A stretch of 64,000 nucleotides of DNA from Ohtaekwangia sp966211525 (GCA_966211525.1 CBIHOZ010000016.1:1-64000), one strand, 5' to 3'; numbered from the stretch's first letter, positions 45,004-55,258 are shown. A program made the numbers and translations. Notes: generated by a model not told the origin, from the sequence alone.

Positions 45004-45579
45004 TTACTCTTCGTCTTTCGTATCTTCTTCTTTGTCGGCAGCGTCTGCTTTCTCTAACTCTTCATCAACAATCTTCTCGATCACTTCACGCTGGCGTTCA
45101 TCTATAGTTTTGTCAACCTTGGCCTGCTTCTTCATAAAACGAAGCATGGCATTTTTCTTTATCTCATAAGCTATAAACACAGTATACTCCTGTGTTTTGC
45201 TGTTGTAGAATTTCTTTTCGTCCATTTTGCGCAGATCAGCAATGTTTGTGTTCATGATCTGACGCACCAGACTTTGAAATTTATCGGCCACATCGGCTGC
45301 ATTCTGATTTTCAGTTTGACCGAGGTATTGATCGGCAACCTGTTTCATCGTTGTATTTACCTGGCCGGCCAGTTGTGCTTTTGCTTCTATATCTGCTTTG
45401 CCGCGGGCAATGTTATCTTGTGTACTTGTTCCTTTACCCGAAGCTCGCCAGAACCGATTGTTCGATTCGTACGCATTGCTCTGAAAAGGCTCTTTTACCT
45501 TTGTGCCGTATGGACTGGAAGCGCACGAAACCAGCAAAGCCAGTATTGCAGCACTCCCGAACAGGTTAAGTAATTTCAT
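45004..45579 (-). CDS. LPP20-like lipoprotein
   Basis: 191 residues. Lipoprotein signal with lipobox LLVSCASS (Cys ~19). Residues ~45-150 match the LPP20/YajG-like fold, seen as RASGKGTSTQDNIARGKADIEAKAQLA, a conserved opening of that group. The C-terminal ~40 residues are a charged coiled tail (DERQREVIEKIVDEELEKAD). Function unknown. ATG at 45579. Upstream lies a 295-base gap to the helicase gene in which I see no gene: a GC-rich stretch and short non-coding frames only. Confidence 0.78.
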   Translation of the reverse strand: MKLLNLFGSAAILALLVSCASSPYGTKVKEPFQSNAYESNNRFWRASGKGTSTQDNIARGKADIEAKAQLAGQVNTTMKQVADQYLGQTENQNAADVADKFQSLVRQIMNTNIADLRKMDEKKFYNSKTQEYTVFIAYEIKKNAMLRFMKKQAKVDKTIDERQREVIEKIVDEELEKADAADKEEDTKDEE

Positions 45580-45874
45580 AGGTAGAACTTATTAACGATA
45601 AAATTACGAAAAATTGTGCCAGAATTAGCTGCGAGCCTCAGGCCACTAGCTGCTAGAAAGTGTGGGGCGGGTTTTTGAGTGTGATGGGAAAATCAAAAAA
45701 AGATTGATCTGAAGGAATAACATGGAACCGACAACGACTAACTTCTAATGATTAACGGATAACGGTTCACGCCTCATCATTTTGCCACGTTAAAATTTTA
45801 AAGTATATCGCAGAAACATTTATTTAGTATTCATTGTATTAAGTGATGTTTGCATTATAAAAAATTTTCTTCCT

Positions 45875-47086
45875 TTGACCTTCCACGATTTTAAATTCGA
45901 TCCGAAACTTATTGATGGCCTCGATGCCATGGGGTTTAGTAAAGCAACGCCTATCCAGGAACAAGCGATACCTGTTATTCTTGATAATCACGATCTGATT
46001 GCCTGCGCACAAACCGGTACTGGTAAAACTGCAGCCTATATTCTTCCTGTACTCAACAAGATTATTCATGCTGAGACCCGGCATTTAAATACACTGGTGA
46101 TTGCACCTACGCGTGAACTTGCGCAGCAGATCGATCAGCAAATAGAAGGCTTCGCGTATTTTCTCGGTGTAAGTTCGCTCCCTATATATGGTGGTGGCGA
46201 TGGCGCTACGTGGGATCAGCAACGCAAGGCTCTTGAAGAAGGAGCCGATATAATTATAGCAACACCCGGCCGGTTGATTGCTTTGCTGGCTGCCGGCACT
46301 ATCAAGTTCGATCACCTGCAACATCTTATACTCGATGAAGCAGATCGCATGCTGGACATGGGCTTTTATGATGATATAGTAAAGATCATCAAATACCTGC
46401 CTACCGAGCGCCAGACTTTATTATTCTCTGCTACTATGCCTCCGAAGATCCGGATGCTGGCCAGCAAAATATTACGACAACCCCGGGAGATAAACATTGC
46501 TATAGCAAAACCTGCTGCCGGTATTTCACAACAGGCGTATGTTGTATTCGATCAGCAGAAAGGTGCTATACTGAAACATGTTTTGAAAACTGTGCCGTGG
46601 AAGAGTGTGATCATCTTTGCTTCTACCAAGGAAACGGTAAAGAAACTAGACACAGCCTTTCAGCGCGGTGGACTCCCAGCCAAAGCATTTCACTCAGACC
46701 TGGAGCAACAGGAGCGTGAAGAAATTCTGCGTGCATTCAAGAATAAACAGGTTAATATGCTTATTGGTACCGATGTGTTATCGCGCGGTATAGATGTAGA
46801 AGGTATAAGTCTGGTAATTAACTGGGATGTACCGCCTGATCCGGAAGATTACGTTCACCGCATCGGCCGAACTGCGCGTGCCGAAACTACGGGTACTGCC
46901 GTAACGTTGATCAACGAAAAAGATCAGCGCAAATTTCTGAGTATCGAAAACCTGATCGGCGATGTAATTCCAAAAATGCCATTACCTGCCGAACTGGGCG
47001 AAGGCCCGGTATATAGTCCGGAAGTAAAAAAGAAGACGGGCAACTTCAAAAAACGAAAGCCCGGAAAGCATTTCAAGAAGAAATAG
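45875..47086 (+). CDS. DEAD-box RNA helicase
   Basis: 403 residues. Motifs: Q-motif (ATPIQEQAIP), I (AQTGTGKTAAY), Ia (APTRELAQQ), Ib (TPGRLIALL), II (DEADRMLDMGF), III (SATMPP), IV (IIFASTKETVKKL), V (TDVLSRGIDVEGISLVINWDVP) and VI (YVHRIGRTARA). The short Lys/Arg-rich tail is typical of RhlE-type proteins. Probably acts in ribosome assembly or RNA decay. The start is TTG at 45875; it gives the normal opening TFHDFKFDPKLIDGL, and no ATG is available upstream in frame. Confidence 0.95.
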   Translation: MTFHDFKFDPKLIDGLDAMGFSKATPIQEQAIPVILDNHDLIACAQTGTGKTAAYILPVLNKIIHAETRHLNTLVIAPTRELAQQIDQQIEGFAYFLGVSSLPIYGGGDGATWDQQRKALEEGADIIIATPGRLIALLAAGTIKFDHLQHLILDEADRMLDMGFYDDIVKIIKYLPTERQTLLFSATMPPKIRMLASKILRQPREINIAIAKPAAGISQQAYVVFDQQKGAILKHVLKTVPWKSVIIFASTKETVKKLDTAFQRGGLPAKAFHSDLEQQEREEILRAFKNKQVNMLIGTDVLSRGIDVEGISLVINWDVPPDPEDYVHRIGRTARAETTGTAVTLINEKDQRKFLSIENLIGDVIPKMPLPAELGEGPVYSPEVKKKTGNFKKRKPGKHFKKK

Positions 47087-47116
47087 CTTTACAGGCTTCC
47101 GCTGAAATATATATAC

Positions 47117-49726
47117 TTACTTTCGGTTGAACGTTGTGAGCAGCTCGTTGAGTTTTAGCAACGCCTCCACCGGACTGATTGTGTTGATATCAATTTTGCT
47201 GAGCTTCTCCTCTATTTCTTTGAAGCGCGGATCCGTTTCGAACAATGTCATTTGAGGTGTTGGCTTCGGTACTTCACGCACCTTTTCGCGTTGCTCATTT
47301 TTATGTTTATCCTTCTCGAGGAAATGCAGAATTTCATTCGCGCGAAACACTACGCGATTCGGCATCCCGGCCAGTTGGGCTACATGTATACCAAAGCTAT
47401 GTTCGCTGCCACCTTCTTTCAGCTTGCGCATAAAGATGATCTTATCGCCAACTTCTTTTACTGATACATTGAAGTTCTTCACGCGCGTGAGATCTTCTTC
47501 AAGCTGATTCAATTCGTGATAGTGGGTAGCAAAAAGTGTTTTTGGTTTGAAATCTTTGTGATTATGCAGGTACTCAACAATGGCCCATGCTATAGATACG
47601 CCATCGTATGTACTGGTGCCGCGCCCGATCTCATCCATCAGGATAAGACTGCGGTTGCTCAGGTTGTTGAGGATGCTGGCCGTCTCCGTCATCTCCACCA
47701 TGAAGGTTGATTCACCTCGCGAAAGATTATCGGAAGCACCGACCCGTGTAAATACCTTATCAACCAAACCAATGGATGCTGCTTCTGCAGGAACAAAACT
47801 GCCCATCTGCGCCATTAAAACAATGAGTGCAGTTTGTCGAAGCAAAGCAGATTTACCGGCCATGTTCGGACCGGTGATAATCATTATCTGCTGTTTATCG
47901 CTGTCGAGGTAAACATCGTTGGGAACGTAGCTTTCACCCACCGGTAACTGCTTTTCTATAACGGGGTGCCTACCCGCCTTTATATCAACGATGAGTGATT
48001 CATTGATCTGCGGACGGGTATATTTATTCCGCGCTGCTACTGTAGCAAACGACAACAGGCAATCAAGCTGTGCTATAACGCGCGCGTTCTGCTGAATCTG
48101 CGGTATATAGGTTGCAGCGGCCTGGATCAACACCATGAAGATGCGCTGCTCAATCGCGGTTAATTTTTCTTCCGCATGCAGAATTTTCTCTTCGTATACT
48201 TTCAGCTCTTCGGTAATATAGCGCTCGGCATTTACCAGTGTTTGCTTACGAATCCAATCAGACGGTACTTTATCTTTATTGGCGTTGCTTACTTCAAGGT
48301 AATAGCCAAAAACTTTGTTGAACGATATCTTGAGTGAATTTATACCCGTGCGTTCAACTTCACGTTTTTGTATTTGCAGTAAATAATCTTTTCCGGAGAA
48401 CGCTATCTTCTGAAGTTCATCCAGCTCGGCATCTATACCTTCTTTAATGAGACCACCCTGGTTGCTGGCGATGGATACATCTTCACGCAGCTCGAGTTCA
48501 ATTTTATCAACCAGCAGTTCGCAGGTGTGAAGCTGCTCTGCCATTTTTTTCAATGCAGGTGACTCGTGATTCTTCAACTGTTCGCGAATCGGCCCAATAC
48601 ATTTGAGTGATCGTTTCAGTTGCAGCATCTCGCGCGGGTTAATGCGATTCACGGCAACTTTCGATATCAATCGCTCCAGATCAGTAATCTGTTTTAACGG
48701 TTCTGCTACTTTTTCAGCAAGCATAGAATCGTTATAGAGTGTATCAACAATAGAAAGTCTTTCTTCAATGGCAGCTTTTTCTTTCAGCGGAAGAATCATC
48801 CACTTACGTAACTGTCGCGAACCCATGGGGGTAACGGTACAATCGAGAATTTCAATCAGCGGAACACCACCCTCGTTCTGCGAGTTAACAATCTCGAGAT
48901 TTCGAATGGTAAATTTATCGAGCCACACATAGCGGTCTTCATCAATACGTGAGATCGATGCAATGTGCGAAGTATCTTTATGTTCGGTTTCTTCCAGGTA
49001 ATGCAGTATAGCACCAGCCGCTATAATTGCTTCACCATAATCTTCTACACCAAAGCCTTTCAGCGAGGCGGTCTTAAACTGGTTGGTAAGTTTTTCGTAG
49101 GCATAATCGTATCCATATACCCATTCATCCAATGCGAACGTGCTATACTCTTCGCGGAAAAGTGATTCAAACTTTTCGCGTGCGGGTTTGCTGAATATAA
49201 TTTCAGAGGGAGCAAAGCCCTGCACCAGTTTTAATATATAGGTCTCGGTTCCCTGTGCTGCATAAAACTCACCGGTAGATAAATCAAGAAATGAAACACC
49301 TACGGCATTGGCCGAAGCGAAAATGGAAGCAAGAAAGTTATTCTGTTTACGGTTCAGTACATTGTCGTTAAACGACAGCCCGGGAGTAACGAGCTCGGTA
49401 ACGCCACGCTTTACTATACCCTTAACAAATTTCGGATCTTCCAGCTGATCGCATATAGCCACCCGGTGACCCGCACGCACGAGGCGTGGTAAATATGTAT
49501 CCAGCGAATGATGCGGAAAACCCGCGAGCGCAGTTTCGGAGGCAGAGCCATTGCCGCGCTTGGTTAATACAATATCGAGTACCTTGCTGGCAGCAATTGC
49601 ATCCTGCCCAAAGGTTTCGTAAAAATCGCCTACACGAAAAAGCAAAAGAGCACCAGGGTACTTTGCTTTAATTGCGTTGTATTGCTTCTGTAACGGAGTT
49701 TCTGTTGAGGTTTTTGCTTCTGCCAT
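47117..49726 (-). CDS. mutS: DNA mismatch repair protein MutS
   Basis: 869 residues. N-terminal mismatch-binding domain with the wedge motif in LLFRVGDFYETFG (the Phe-x-Glu pair), core and clamp helices, then the ABC-type ATPase with Walker A GPNMAGKSALLRQ, Walker B LILMDEIGRGTSTYDG and the FATHYHELN loop. A C-terminal helical tail ends the protein. ATG at 49726 gives AEAKTSTETPLQKQYN; a TTG three codons earlier is possible but unneeded. Single gene, converging on the helicase gene. Confidence 0.96.
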   Translation of the reverse strand: MAEAKTSTETPLQKQYNAIKAKYPGALLLFRVGDFYETFGQDAIAASKVLDIVLTKRGNGSASETALAGFPHHSLDTYLPRLVRAGHRVAICDQLEDPKFVKGIVKRGVTELVTPGLSFNDNVLNRKQNNFLASIFASANAVGVSFLDLSTGEFYAAQGTETYILKLVQGFAPSEIIFSKPAREKFESLFREEYSTFALDEWVYGYDYAYEKLTNQFKTASLKGFGVEDYGEAIIAAGAILHYLEETEHKDTSHIASISRIDEDRYVWLDKFTIRNLEIVNSQNEGGVPLIEILDCTVTPMGSRQLRKWMILPLKEKAAIEERLSIVDTLYNDSMLAEKVAEPLKQITDLERLISKVAVNRINPREMLQLKRSLKCIGPIREQLKNHESPALKKMAEQLHTCELLVDKIELELREDVSIASNQGGLIKEGIDAELDELQKIAFSGKDYLLQIQKREVERTGINSLKISFNKVFGYYLEVSNANKDKVPSDWIRKQTLVNAERYITEELKVYEEKILHAEEKLTAIEQRIFMVLIQAAATYIPQIQQNARVIAQLDCLLSFATVAARNKYTRPQINESLIVDIKAGRHPVIEKQLPVGESYVPNDVYLDSDKQQIMIITGPNMAGKSALLRQTALIVLMAQMGSFVPAEAASIGLVDKVFTRVGASDNLSRGESTFMVEMTETASILNNLSNRSLILMDEIGRGTSTYDGVSIAWAIVEYLHNHKDFKPKTLFATHYHELNQLEEDLTRVKNFNVSVKEVGDKIIFMRKLKEGGSEHSFGIHVAQLAGMPNRVVFRANEILHFLEKDKHKNEQREKVREVPKPTPQMTLFETDPRFKEIEEKLSKIDINTISPVEALLKLNELLTTFNRK

Positions 49727-49787
49727 GATTGGCAAAGATAGAAAAGTCGACTATGCATGGCCGACACTGAAACTGATTTTTTTAATG

Positions 49788-51197
49788 TTATACGGCAGCC
49801 GTGGCGCGGGTATTTAATAATGTTTCTTCCAGTTCAGCAATCCGCTGCTGATACTCTCTTTCTTTACGGGCCAGTGCCTCCTGTGTAGCCGTGAGCTCTT
49901 CCAGGTTTTGTCGCATTTCCTCCTCGTTTGCACGAAGTTCTTCCGACATGGTTTGGGCCTGCTGCAATAAATGCTTGGTCCGCTGGTTTACTTTGTGATT
50001 GGAGATAAACGATGCGAGCGCCTCTCCCAATTTCTCAAGTAACTCAAAGTGATGTTCTTCGAGCTCATGAAATGAAGCTATTTCCAGTATGGCCTCCGTT
50101 GTGTGCGTGGTACGTATCGGCATTACCAATACTACATGTGGCGGTGCATCGCCAAGGCCGGATGTGATGTGTATATATTCCTTCGGCACTTTCTTCAGGT
50201 AGATGGAATGTTTTTCCATATAGGCCTGCCCTACCAGACCTTCACCGGGTGTGAGTGATTTCTGTAAAAACTTTTTGCGTTCAAAAGCATAACTCGCTAT
50301 AAGGTTCAATTGCACTTTACCGTCAGCATCTTCATCGGCAATAAACAGTCCGCCCTGGTTTACTTTCAGGTATTTTATAATGGAAGAAAGCCAGCGTTCA
50401 TATATATTCTGAGAATCATCTGTTACCTGCAGCAAAGCACTCAGCTCCGCCACACCTTTGGCAACCCAGCTTCGTGCGTCATCTTTCTTGCGGGCATCTT
50501 CAAGTTCGCGAAGTGTTTTACGAAGATTCTCTTCGTTGCTGCGAAGTGTCTCGGTTTGCTGAAGTGCTTCGTCTAATAAACTTTTTGCTTTACGATCGTA
50601 CTGTTCACCCATGCTAAACATAAAAGCAGAAGCTGCTATAACAATGATGGTGAGCACGGCCATATCTTCTGTTACTATACCATAGTACTTATCGTTGATG
50701 CCGAGTGATGCTATATCTACTTCAAATATTTCATGAATGGCATCATAGCCAAAGCCGAGCAGTATAATGACAGCAACCGCGCTGATTACATATTTTTTTT
50801 CGGATGGAGTAAACATCGCGAACGGCAAAATAGCCGAGCCGATAATAATCATACGCGGTGTAGCATAATGCAGAATATCGATCGTGGACGGGTCGCCAAA
50901 TTTTTGTGAGATGTTAAGAACGAACAAACCTACCGCCGGAATGAGACTGGTGATGAAGCGTGACAAGCCTGTTAACTCGAGCCCGTTCAAAAACCAAATA
51001 CTGCTGGCTACCACCAACATGCCGAGTAATGGAATGATCGCTGTATGCTGACGAAATAAAAAGACTACCAGGAAAATGAGTGTGACAAAAGCTATAAGCA
51101 ACCCGAAGCGATTGGACAGAATAATTCTTCGCGCCAGACGAAAGTCCTGACTATCATTAACACCTAAATACGAAATACTTTTCCAGAAATTTAACAT
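49788..51197 (-). CDS. Multi-span membrane protein with GAF domain and coiled coils, no output domain
   Basis: 469 residues. Residues ~25-205 contain six or more hydrophobic spans. A coiled coil (~210-245, LLDEALQQTETLRSNEENLRKTL) leads to a GAF domain (~250-390, IKYLKVNQGGLFIADED and PGEGLVGQAYMEKHSIYLKKVP). The C-terminal ~75 residues are another coiled coil (MSEELRANEEEMRQNLEEL). The layout is that of a sensor kinase input half, but no kinase, cyclase or methyl-accepting domain follows. It may signal through a partner. Confidence 0.85.
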   Translation of the reverse strand: MLNFWKSISYLGVNDSQDFRLARRIILSNRFGLLIAFVTLIFLVVFLFRQHTAIIPLLGMLVVASSIWFLNGLELTGLSRFITSLIPAVGLFVLNISQKFGDPSTIDILHYATPRMIIIGSAILPFAMFTPSEKKYVISAVAVIILLGFGYDAIHEIFEVDIASLGINDKYYGIVTEDMAVLTIIVIAASAFMFSMGEQYDRKAKSLLDEALQQTETLRSNEENLRKTLRELEDARKKDDARSWVAKGVAELSALLQVTDDSQNIYERWLSSIIKYLKVNQGGLFIADEDADGKVQLNLIASYAFERKKFLQKSLTPGEGLVGQAYMEKHSIYLKKVPKEYIHITSGLGDAPPHVVLVMPIRTTHTTEAILEIASFHELEEHHFELLEKLGEALASFISNHKVNQRTKHLLQQAQTMSEELRANEEEMRQNLEELTATQEALARKEREYQQRIAELEETLLNTRATAAV

Positions 51198-51271
51198 GGC
51201 AAAACAGGATTAGGCACAACTTCACAAATCAACACCTCTCGAATATACTATTATTTCATAAAATACACACG

Positions 51272-51279
51272 TATTTTTG
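51272..51279 (+). promoter_or_regulatory. Candidate -7 element (TATTTTTG)
   Basis: Exact TAnnTTTG match 31 bases before the ATG at 51311; no clear -33 TTTG. Confidence 0.4.
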
Positions 51280-51310
51280 CCGCCTGCTATATTTCTAAAA
51301 GACAGACTAT

Positions 51311-51817
51311 ATGAAAAAGCTTTCGCTGGATGAGTTGGGACGAATTTCCGTTGATGAATTTAAAGAGTCGGATAAACTTCCGGTTTCTATTGTGCTGGAC
51401 AATATTCGCAGTCTGCATAATGTAGGCTCTGCATTCCGCACGGCTGATGCATTTCGTGTTGAGAAAATTTACCTGACGGGAATTACGGGCACACCTCCTC
51501 ATCGTGAAATACAAAAAACTGCATTGGGTGCTACCGAGTCTGTTGAATGGCACTATGCTTCTGAAACTGCTGATGTCGTAAAAGATCTGAAGGCACAAGG
51601 ATATACCATTGTCATTGTCGAGCAGACCACCGCGAGTATACCGTTACAGGAATTTATACCGGCAGCGGATAAAAAATACTGTCTCATTTTCGGTAATGAA
51701 GTGAATGGTGTAAGTGAAGAAGCAATAGCTTACGGAGATATAGCGCTTGAAATTCCGCAGGCAGGCACCAAGCACTCGCTCAATGTTTCCGTTTGCCTTG
51801 GCGTAGTGGTGTGGTAA
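51311..51817 (+). CDS. SpoU/TrmH-family RNA 2'-O-methyltransferase, probably truncated at the C-terminus
   Basis: 168 residues. SPOUT knot motifs: 1 is LDNIRSLHNVGSAFRTADAF, 2 is CLIFGNEVNGVSEEA and 3 is KHSLNVSVCLGVVVW. It transfers a methyl group to a ribose in tRNA or rRNA. The protein stops right after VVVW, whereas family members usually continue for about ten more residues. Reading on past the TAA in the same frame gives a typical end, IFRKLVLKQ, and then a second stop at 51845-51847. The enzyme may be shortened by one nonsense change. ATG start; single gene. Confidence 0.9.
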   Translation: MKKLSLDELGRISVDEFKESDKLPVSIVLDNIRSLHNVGSAFRTADAFRVEKIYLTGITGTPPHREIQKTALGATESVEWHYASETADVVKDLKAQGYTIVIVEQTTASIPLQEFIPAADKKYCLIFGNEVNGVSEEAIAYGDIALEIPQAGTKHSLNVSVCLGVVVW

Positions 51818-51873
51818 ATTTTCCGGAAGCTTGTACTTAAGCAATAACGACCGGCTATACTATAACAATCCAA

Positions 51874-52260
51874 CTACTTTACTTTATCGTGTGATGCAAT
51901 GGCTGTCAACGCCAGCAGCAACAATATACTATATTCAACGCCACCGGTTGACGGGCCTACTACAAACCATCCGTGCTGTGCGTGCACCAGTATAATGCCC
52001 ATGATAATTACTAGCATCCAGGCCATGCAGATCCAGCGGGTAAATTTACCGAGGGCCAGCAGCAAACCTCCTGCAAGTTCAAACAACGTAATGGTCCATG
52101 CCAGCGCATAGCCTATCACAAATCCTTTTGCGTTCAGAAATTCTCCGAAATCATTTACAGTGTTATAGTATAGTCGCTGAAAACCGTGGGCCATCATAAT
52201 AACCGATACACCCACTCGTAACAGTACAAGCGCGTGATGCTGGCTGATCCATTTCTTCAT
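51874..52260 (-). CDS. DoxX-family membrane protein
   Basis: 128 residues, four predicted membrane spans. Recognised by the first-span pattern LLRVGVSVIMMAHGFQRLYY, then AWTITLFELAGGLLLALGKFTRWIC and WFVVGPSTGGVEYSILLLLALT. DoxX proteins link to redox or quinone processes in some bacteria; here the role is unknown. ATG start. It converges on the SpoU methyltransferase gene. Confidence 0.9.
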   Translation of the reverse strand: MKKWISQHHALVLLRVGVSVIMMAHGFQRLYYNTVNDFGEFLNAKGFVIGYALAWTITLFELAGGLLLALGKFTRWICMAWMLVIIMGIILVHAQHGWFVVGPSTGGVEYSILLLLALTAIASHDKVK

Positions 52261-52312
52261 AACGAATAAATATTTTGTAAAGAGTATATATAACTCTGGA
52301 ACTACCTATAGC

Positions 52313-55258
52313 TTACGCAAGCATCTGCATAATGTCGTCTTTGGAAAGTTGTTTCATGAAGCTCTCTTCTGTGGTGATAAGCTCGGTGGTAAGTTTCAAC
52401 TTTCGCTGCTGCAACATCAATATCTTCTCCTCAACTGTATTGCGCGTTATAAATTTATAGGTAAATACTTTTTTCTTCTGTCCGATGCGGTGAGCACGAT
52501 CTACCGCCTGTGCTTCTACTGCCGGGTTCCACCATGGGTCGAGTATAAATACATAGTCGGCTTCCGTCAGGTTCAATCCTAAACCACCAGCCTTTATCGA
52601 GATGAGGAATATCTTCAGGTTCTCATCTTTATTGAAACGATCTACCTGCTCCTTACGATCGGTGCTTGAACCATCGAGGTATGCAAAATCTATTTTCTTT
52701 GCTTTGAGGTATTGTCGTACGATATCGAGGTGTTTCACAAACTGACTAAACACCAACACCTTGTGACCTTCTGCCAAAGCGTTCTCCAGCATGTGCGTGA
52801 TGTCTTCATGTTTACCGGAATCGCCCTGGTAACCTTGCTCGATCATACGCGGATGATTCGCTAACTGTCTCAACTTCGTAAGACCTTCCAATATCATGAA
52901 GCGGCTGTTGCCGAGCCCTTCAGTTTCAATGAGGTTAAAGATCTTCTCGCGGTATACTGATTTTACTTCCTCATAACGCTTCTCCTGTTCAGGCGTCATG
53001 GTTGAGTATTGAACGTTCTCAACCTTTTCAGGGAGCTCGGTTGCTACCTGCGACTTATGTCTGCGCAGAATAAATGGTTTGATCACCGCGTGCAACTTGC
53101 GCGAACGCGATTCATCATTCTTCTTCTCGATCGGGTTTTGATACTCGTTTCTAAAATATGTCTGCGGACCTAATATACCCGGATTGATAAACGACATTTG
53201 CGACCATAAGTCAAGTGTAGTATTTTCAATCGGTGTACCGGTAAGTACAAGTTTATGACGGGACTTCAGTTCGCGAACGGCTTTTGAAATATTCGATGTC
53301 GGGTTCTTGATAACCTGCGACTCATCGAGAATTATATAGTTGAAGTAAAATTGCTGCAGCAACTCTATATCCAGTCGTGTTATGCCGTAGGATGTAAGAA
53401 TGAGATCGTACTTCTCAAAACGACTTATATCTTTATTACGAAGTGTACCGGTATAATTCAGTATGCGAAGATCGGGAGTAAATTTACTTGCTTCCATCTC
53501 CCAGTTATAAATGAGTGATGTAGGCATTACCAGTAATGATGTACCAGCACCCGCTTCTTTTTCGGCCAGCAACATAGTAAGGGTTTGCACGGTTTTACCC
53601 AAACCCATATCATCGGCAAGACATCCTCCTAATTTATACTCATGCAAAAAGCGAAGCCAGTTAAAACCAGCTTTCTGATACGGACGTAACTCGCCTTTGA
53701 AACCTGTTGGTAAAGGATAATCTTTTATACCACTGAACGATGTAAGCGAACGCAGCTTCTCACTCAGCTGCACTTTGGCAAGATTACCTTCTTCGAGTTC
53801 TTTTACCAGGTTAAGGTGATGTTTGCGCAGTACTGGTTTCTCATTATCACCATCGGTCTCGCTTAACGAGAAGAGGTCTGCATATTTTGTAAGCCATGCT
53901 TCCGGTATAATGGCTATTTCTCCATTGGGAAGTTTGAACTCCACTTTTCTGCGCATGATCAGCTTACGAAGTTCCTTGAATGGAATTTCGAACTCACCAA
54001 ACTTGATCTTGGCGTGGATATCAAACCAGTCTATATTTTCTTTTACTTCAACTTCAATAACCGCTTTACCAACAAAGTATTTTTTGTCGCGGCTCTCGGG
54101 TTGACTCACTTCAAAACCGAGGTTGAGTAAATTTACCCTGTTCTCATTCAGCCATGAAAATGCTTCTGACTTCGGTATAGCTACACGAAAGCCTTTCATG
54201 GGAAGTCCTAATTTTTGAAGCGTATGTAAAAAGTTACGCTCTACATCGGTAAGGCGAGTAACGCGGTGGAATACATAACCATCATCACCCTGCTTCTCCA
54301 GCGTAACACTTACGGGGCCTATATTATCTCCGCGAAAGCGATGCTTGCCATATTTGAATGAGAGATCGAAAACAATTTTACCAGATTCATCACTGGTGTC
54401 TTCCGGTGGCGGTCCTGCATCAAACAACGATGGTGCCGCAGAAGGTTGCGTGGTATGCAACTCCGAAAGTGTAAGTACCGGGTGCGGATCGTATACCGTT
54501 TTGTTGATCTCGAATCCATTTGCCTCCACATCATCAAACGATGCAATGAGTGGTGCTACAAATCGGTTGTAGTATGTCTCTTCTACATTCTTTGGTATAA
54601 CTACAAATTTCTTCGTAAAGAACGGGATGAGTTTTTTACCATCTACATACTTTTCAAAGCCGTATAGATTTCCATTCAATACCATCCATGCAGGGTTCTT
54701 ACAAATGAGGTAAGCCGATGCATTGGGTAAATCCAGTTTTTTATCCTGGAAGAAAACAGACGGGTAATAGTTTGTGTTATCTTCTGTGCGCTTAAAATGA
54801 AATTGAATAGAAGCACGTTTCTCCAGTACTTCAATTTTTTTCCATGTAGGTTCGCCATCATTACCCATTTCAAAGAGTTGCTTACCCTTCATCTTATCAA
54901 GAATGCGGGCTCTTCGTTTTTCAAGGTAATCTTCTATTTGCTCCTGTATCAGTTCATTGCCTTTTGTTTTGTCGTATATCTTGGCAAAGAATTCTTCTGG
55001 CTTCATGAATTTGGCAGAGAACTTCTTCACGATAGCTTCCTGCTGCATAGAGTCCATCAACTCGATCAATTCAAAGTCGCGGGCATCAAGTCCTTTGGAA
55101 AATTCGCGTGCATTTTTCGAAGAGATGTTCTGATGTTGATACGTGAGCTTTCCTTTATCGTCAAGATGGACGATATAGGATTCGAAAATATAGCCCAGGT
55201 ATTCGTGCTGATACAACGAATATATTATCTGGAACGGCTGTGAAGACGACACTTTCAT
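52313..55258 (-). CDS. SNF2/HepA-like helicase
   Basis: 981 residues. The first ~480 are an uncharacterised N-terminal part. From ~500 the SNF2 ATPase follows: motif I DDMGLGKTVQTLTMLL, motif II in IILDESQVIKN (DESQ rather than DEAH), motif III LVLTGTPIEN, and the helicase C half with VLVFSQFVKHLDIV, KAGGLGLNLTEADYVFILDPWWNP and AHRIGQKKKVFTYKFI. Such proteins remodel nucleoprotein complexes or recycle RNA polymerase. ATG start, single gene. Confidence 0.93.
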   Translation of the reverse strand: MKVSSSQPFQIIYSLYQHEYLGYIFESYIVHLDDKGKLTYQHQNISSKNAREFSKGLDARDFELIELMDSMQQEAIVKKFSAKFMKPEEFFAKIYDKTKGNELIQEQIEDYLEKRRARILDKMKGKQLFEMGNDGEPTWKKIEVLEKRASIQFHFKRTEDNTNYYPSVFFQDKKLDLPNASAYLICKNPAWMVLNGNLYGFEKYVDGKKLIPFFTKKFVVIPKNVEETYYNRFVAPLIASFDDVEANGFEINKTVYDPHPVLTLSELHTTQPSAAPSLFDAGPPPEDTSDESGKIVFDLSFKYGKHRFRGDNIGPVSVTLEKQGDDGYVFHRVTRLTDVERNFLHTLQKLGLPMKGFRVAIPKSEAFSWLNENRVNLLNLGFEVSQPESRDKKYFVGKAVIEVEVKENIDWFDIHAKIKFGEFEIPFKELRKLIMRRKVEFKLPNGEIAIIPEAWLTKYADLFSLSETDGDNEKPVLRKHHLNLVKELEEGNLAKVQLSEKLRSLTSFSGIKDYPLPTGFKGELRPYQKAGFNWLRFLHEYKLGGCLADDMGLGKTVQTLTMLLAEKEAGAGTSLLVMPTSLIYNWEMEASKFTPDLRILNYTGTLRNKDISRFEKYDLILTSYGITRLDIELLQQFYFNYIILDESQVIKNPTSNISKAVRELKSRHKLVLTGTPIENTTLDLWSQMSFINPGILGPQTYFRNEYQNPIEKKNDESRSRKLHAVIKPFILRRHKSQVATELPEKVENVQYSTMTPEQEKRYEEVKSVYREKIFNLIETEGLGNSRFMILEGLTKLRQLANHPRMIEQGYQGDSGKHEDITHMLENALAEGHKVLVFSQFVKHLDIVRQYLKAKKIDFAYLDGSSTDRKEQVDRFNKDENLKIFLISIKAGGLGLNLTEADYVFILDPWWNPAVEAQAVDRAHRIGQKKKVFTYKFITRNTVEEKILMLQQRKLKLTTELITTEESFMKQLSKDDIMQMLA

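Noticed and set aside
45580..45874. Short frames and a CTAGC/GCTAG palindrome in the gap before the DEAD helicase
   Set aside because: Frames are under ten codons and the palindrome is too short to distinguish from chance.
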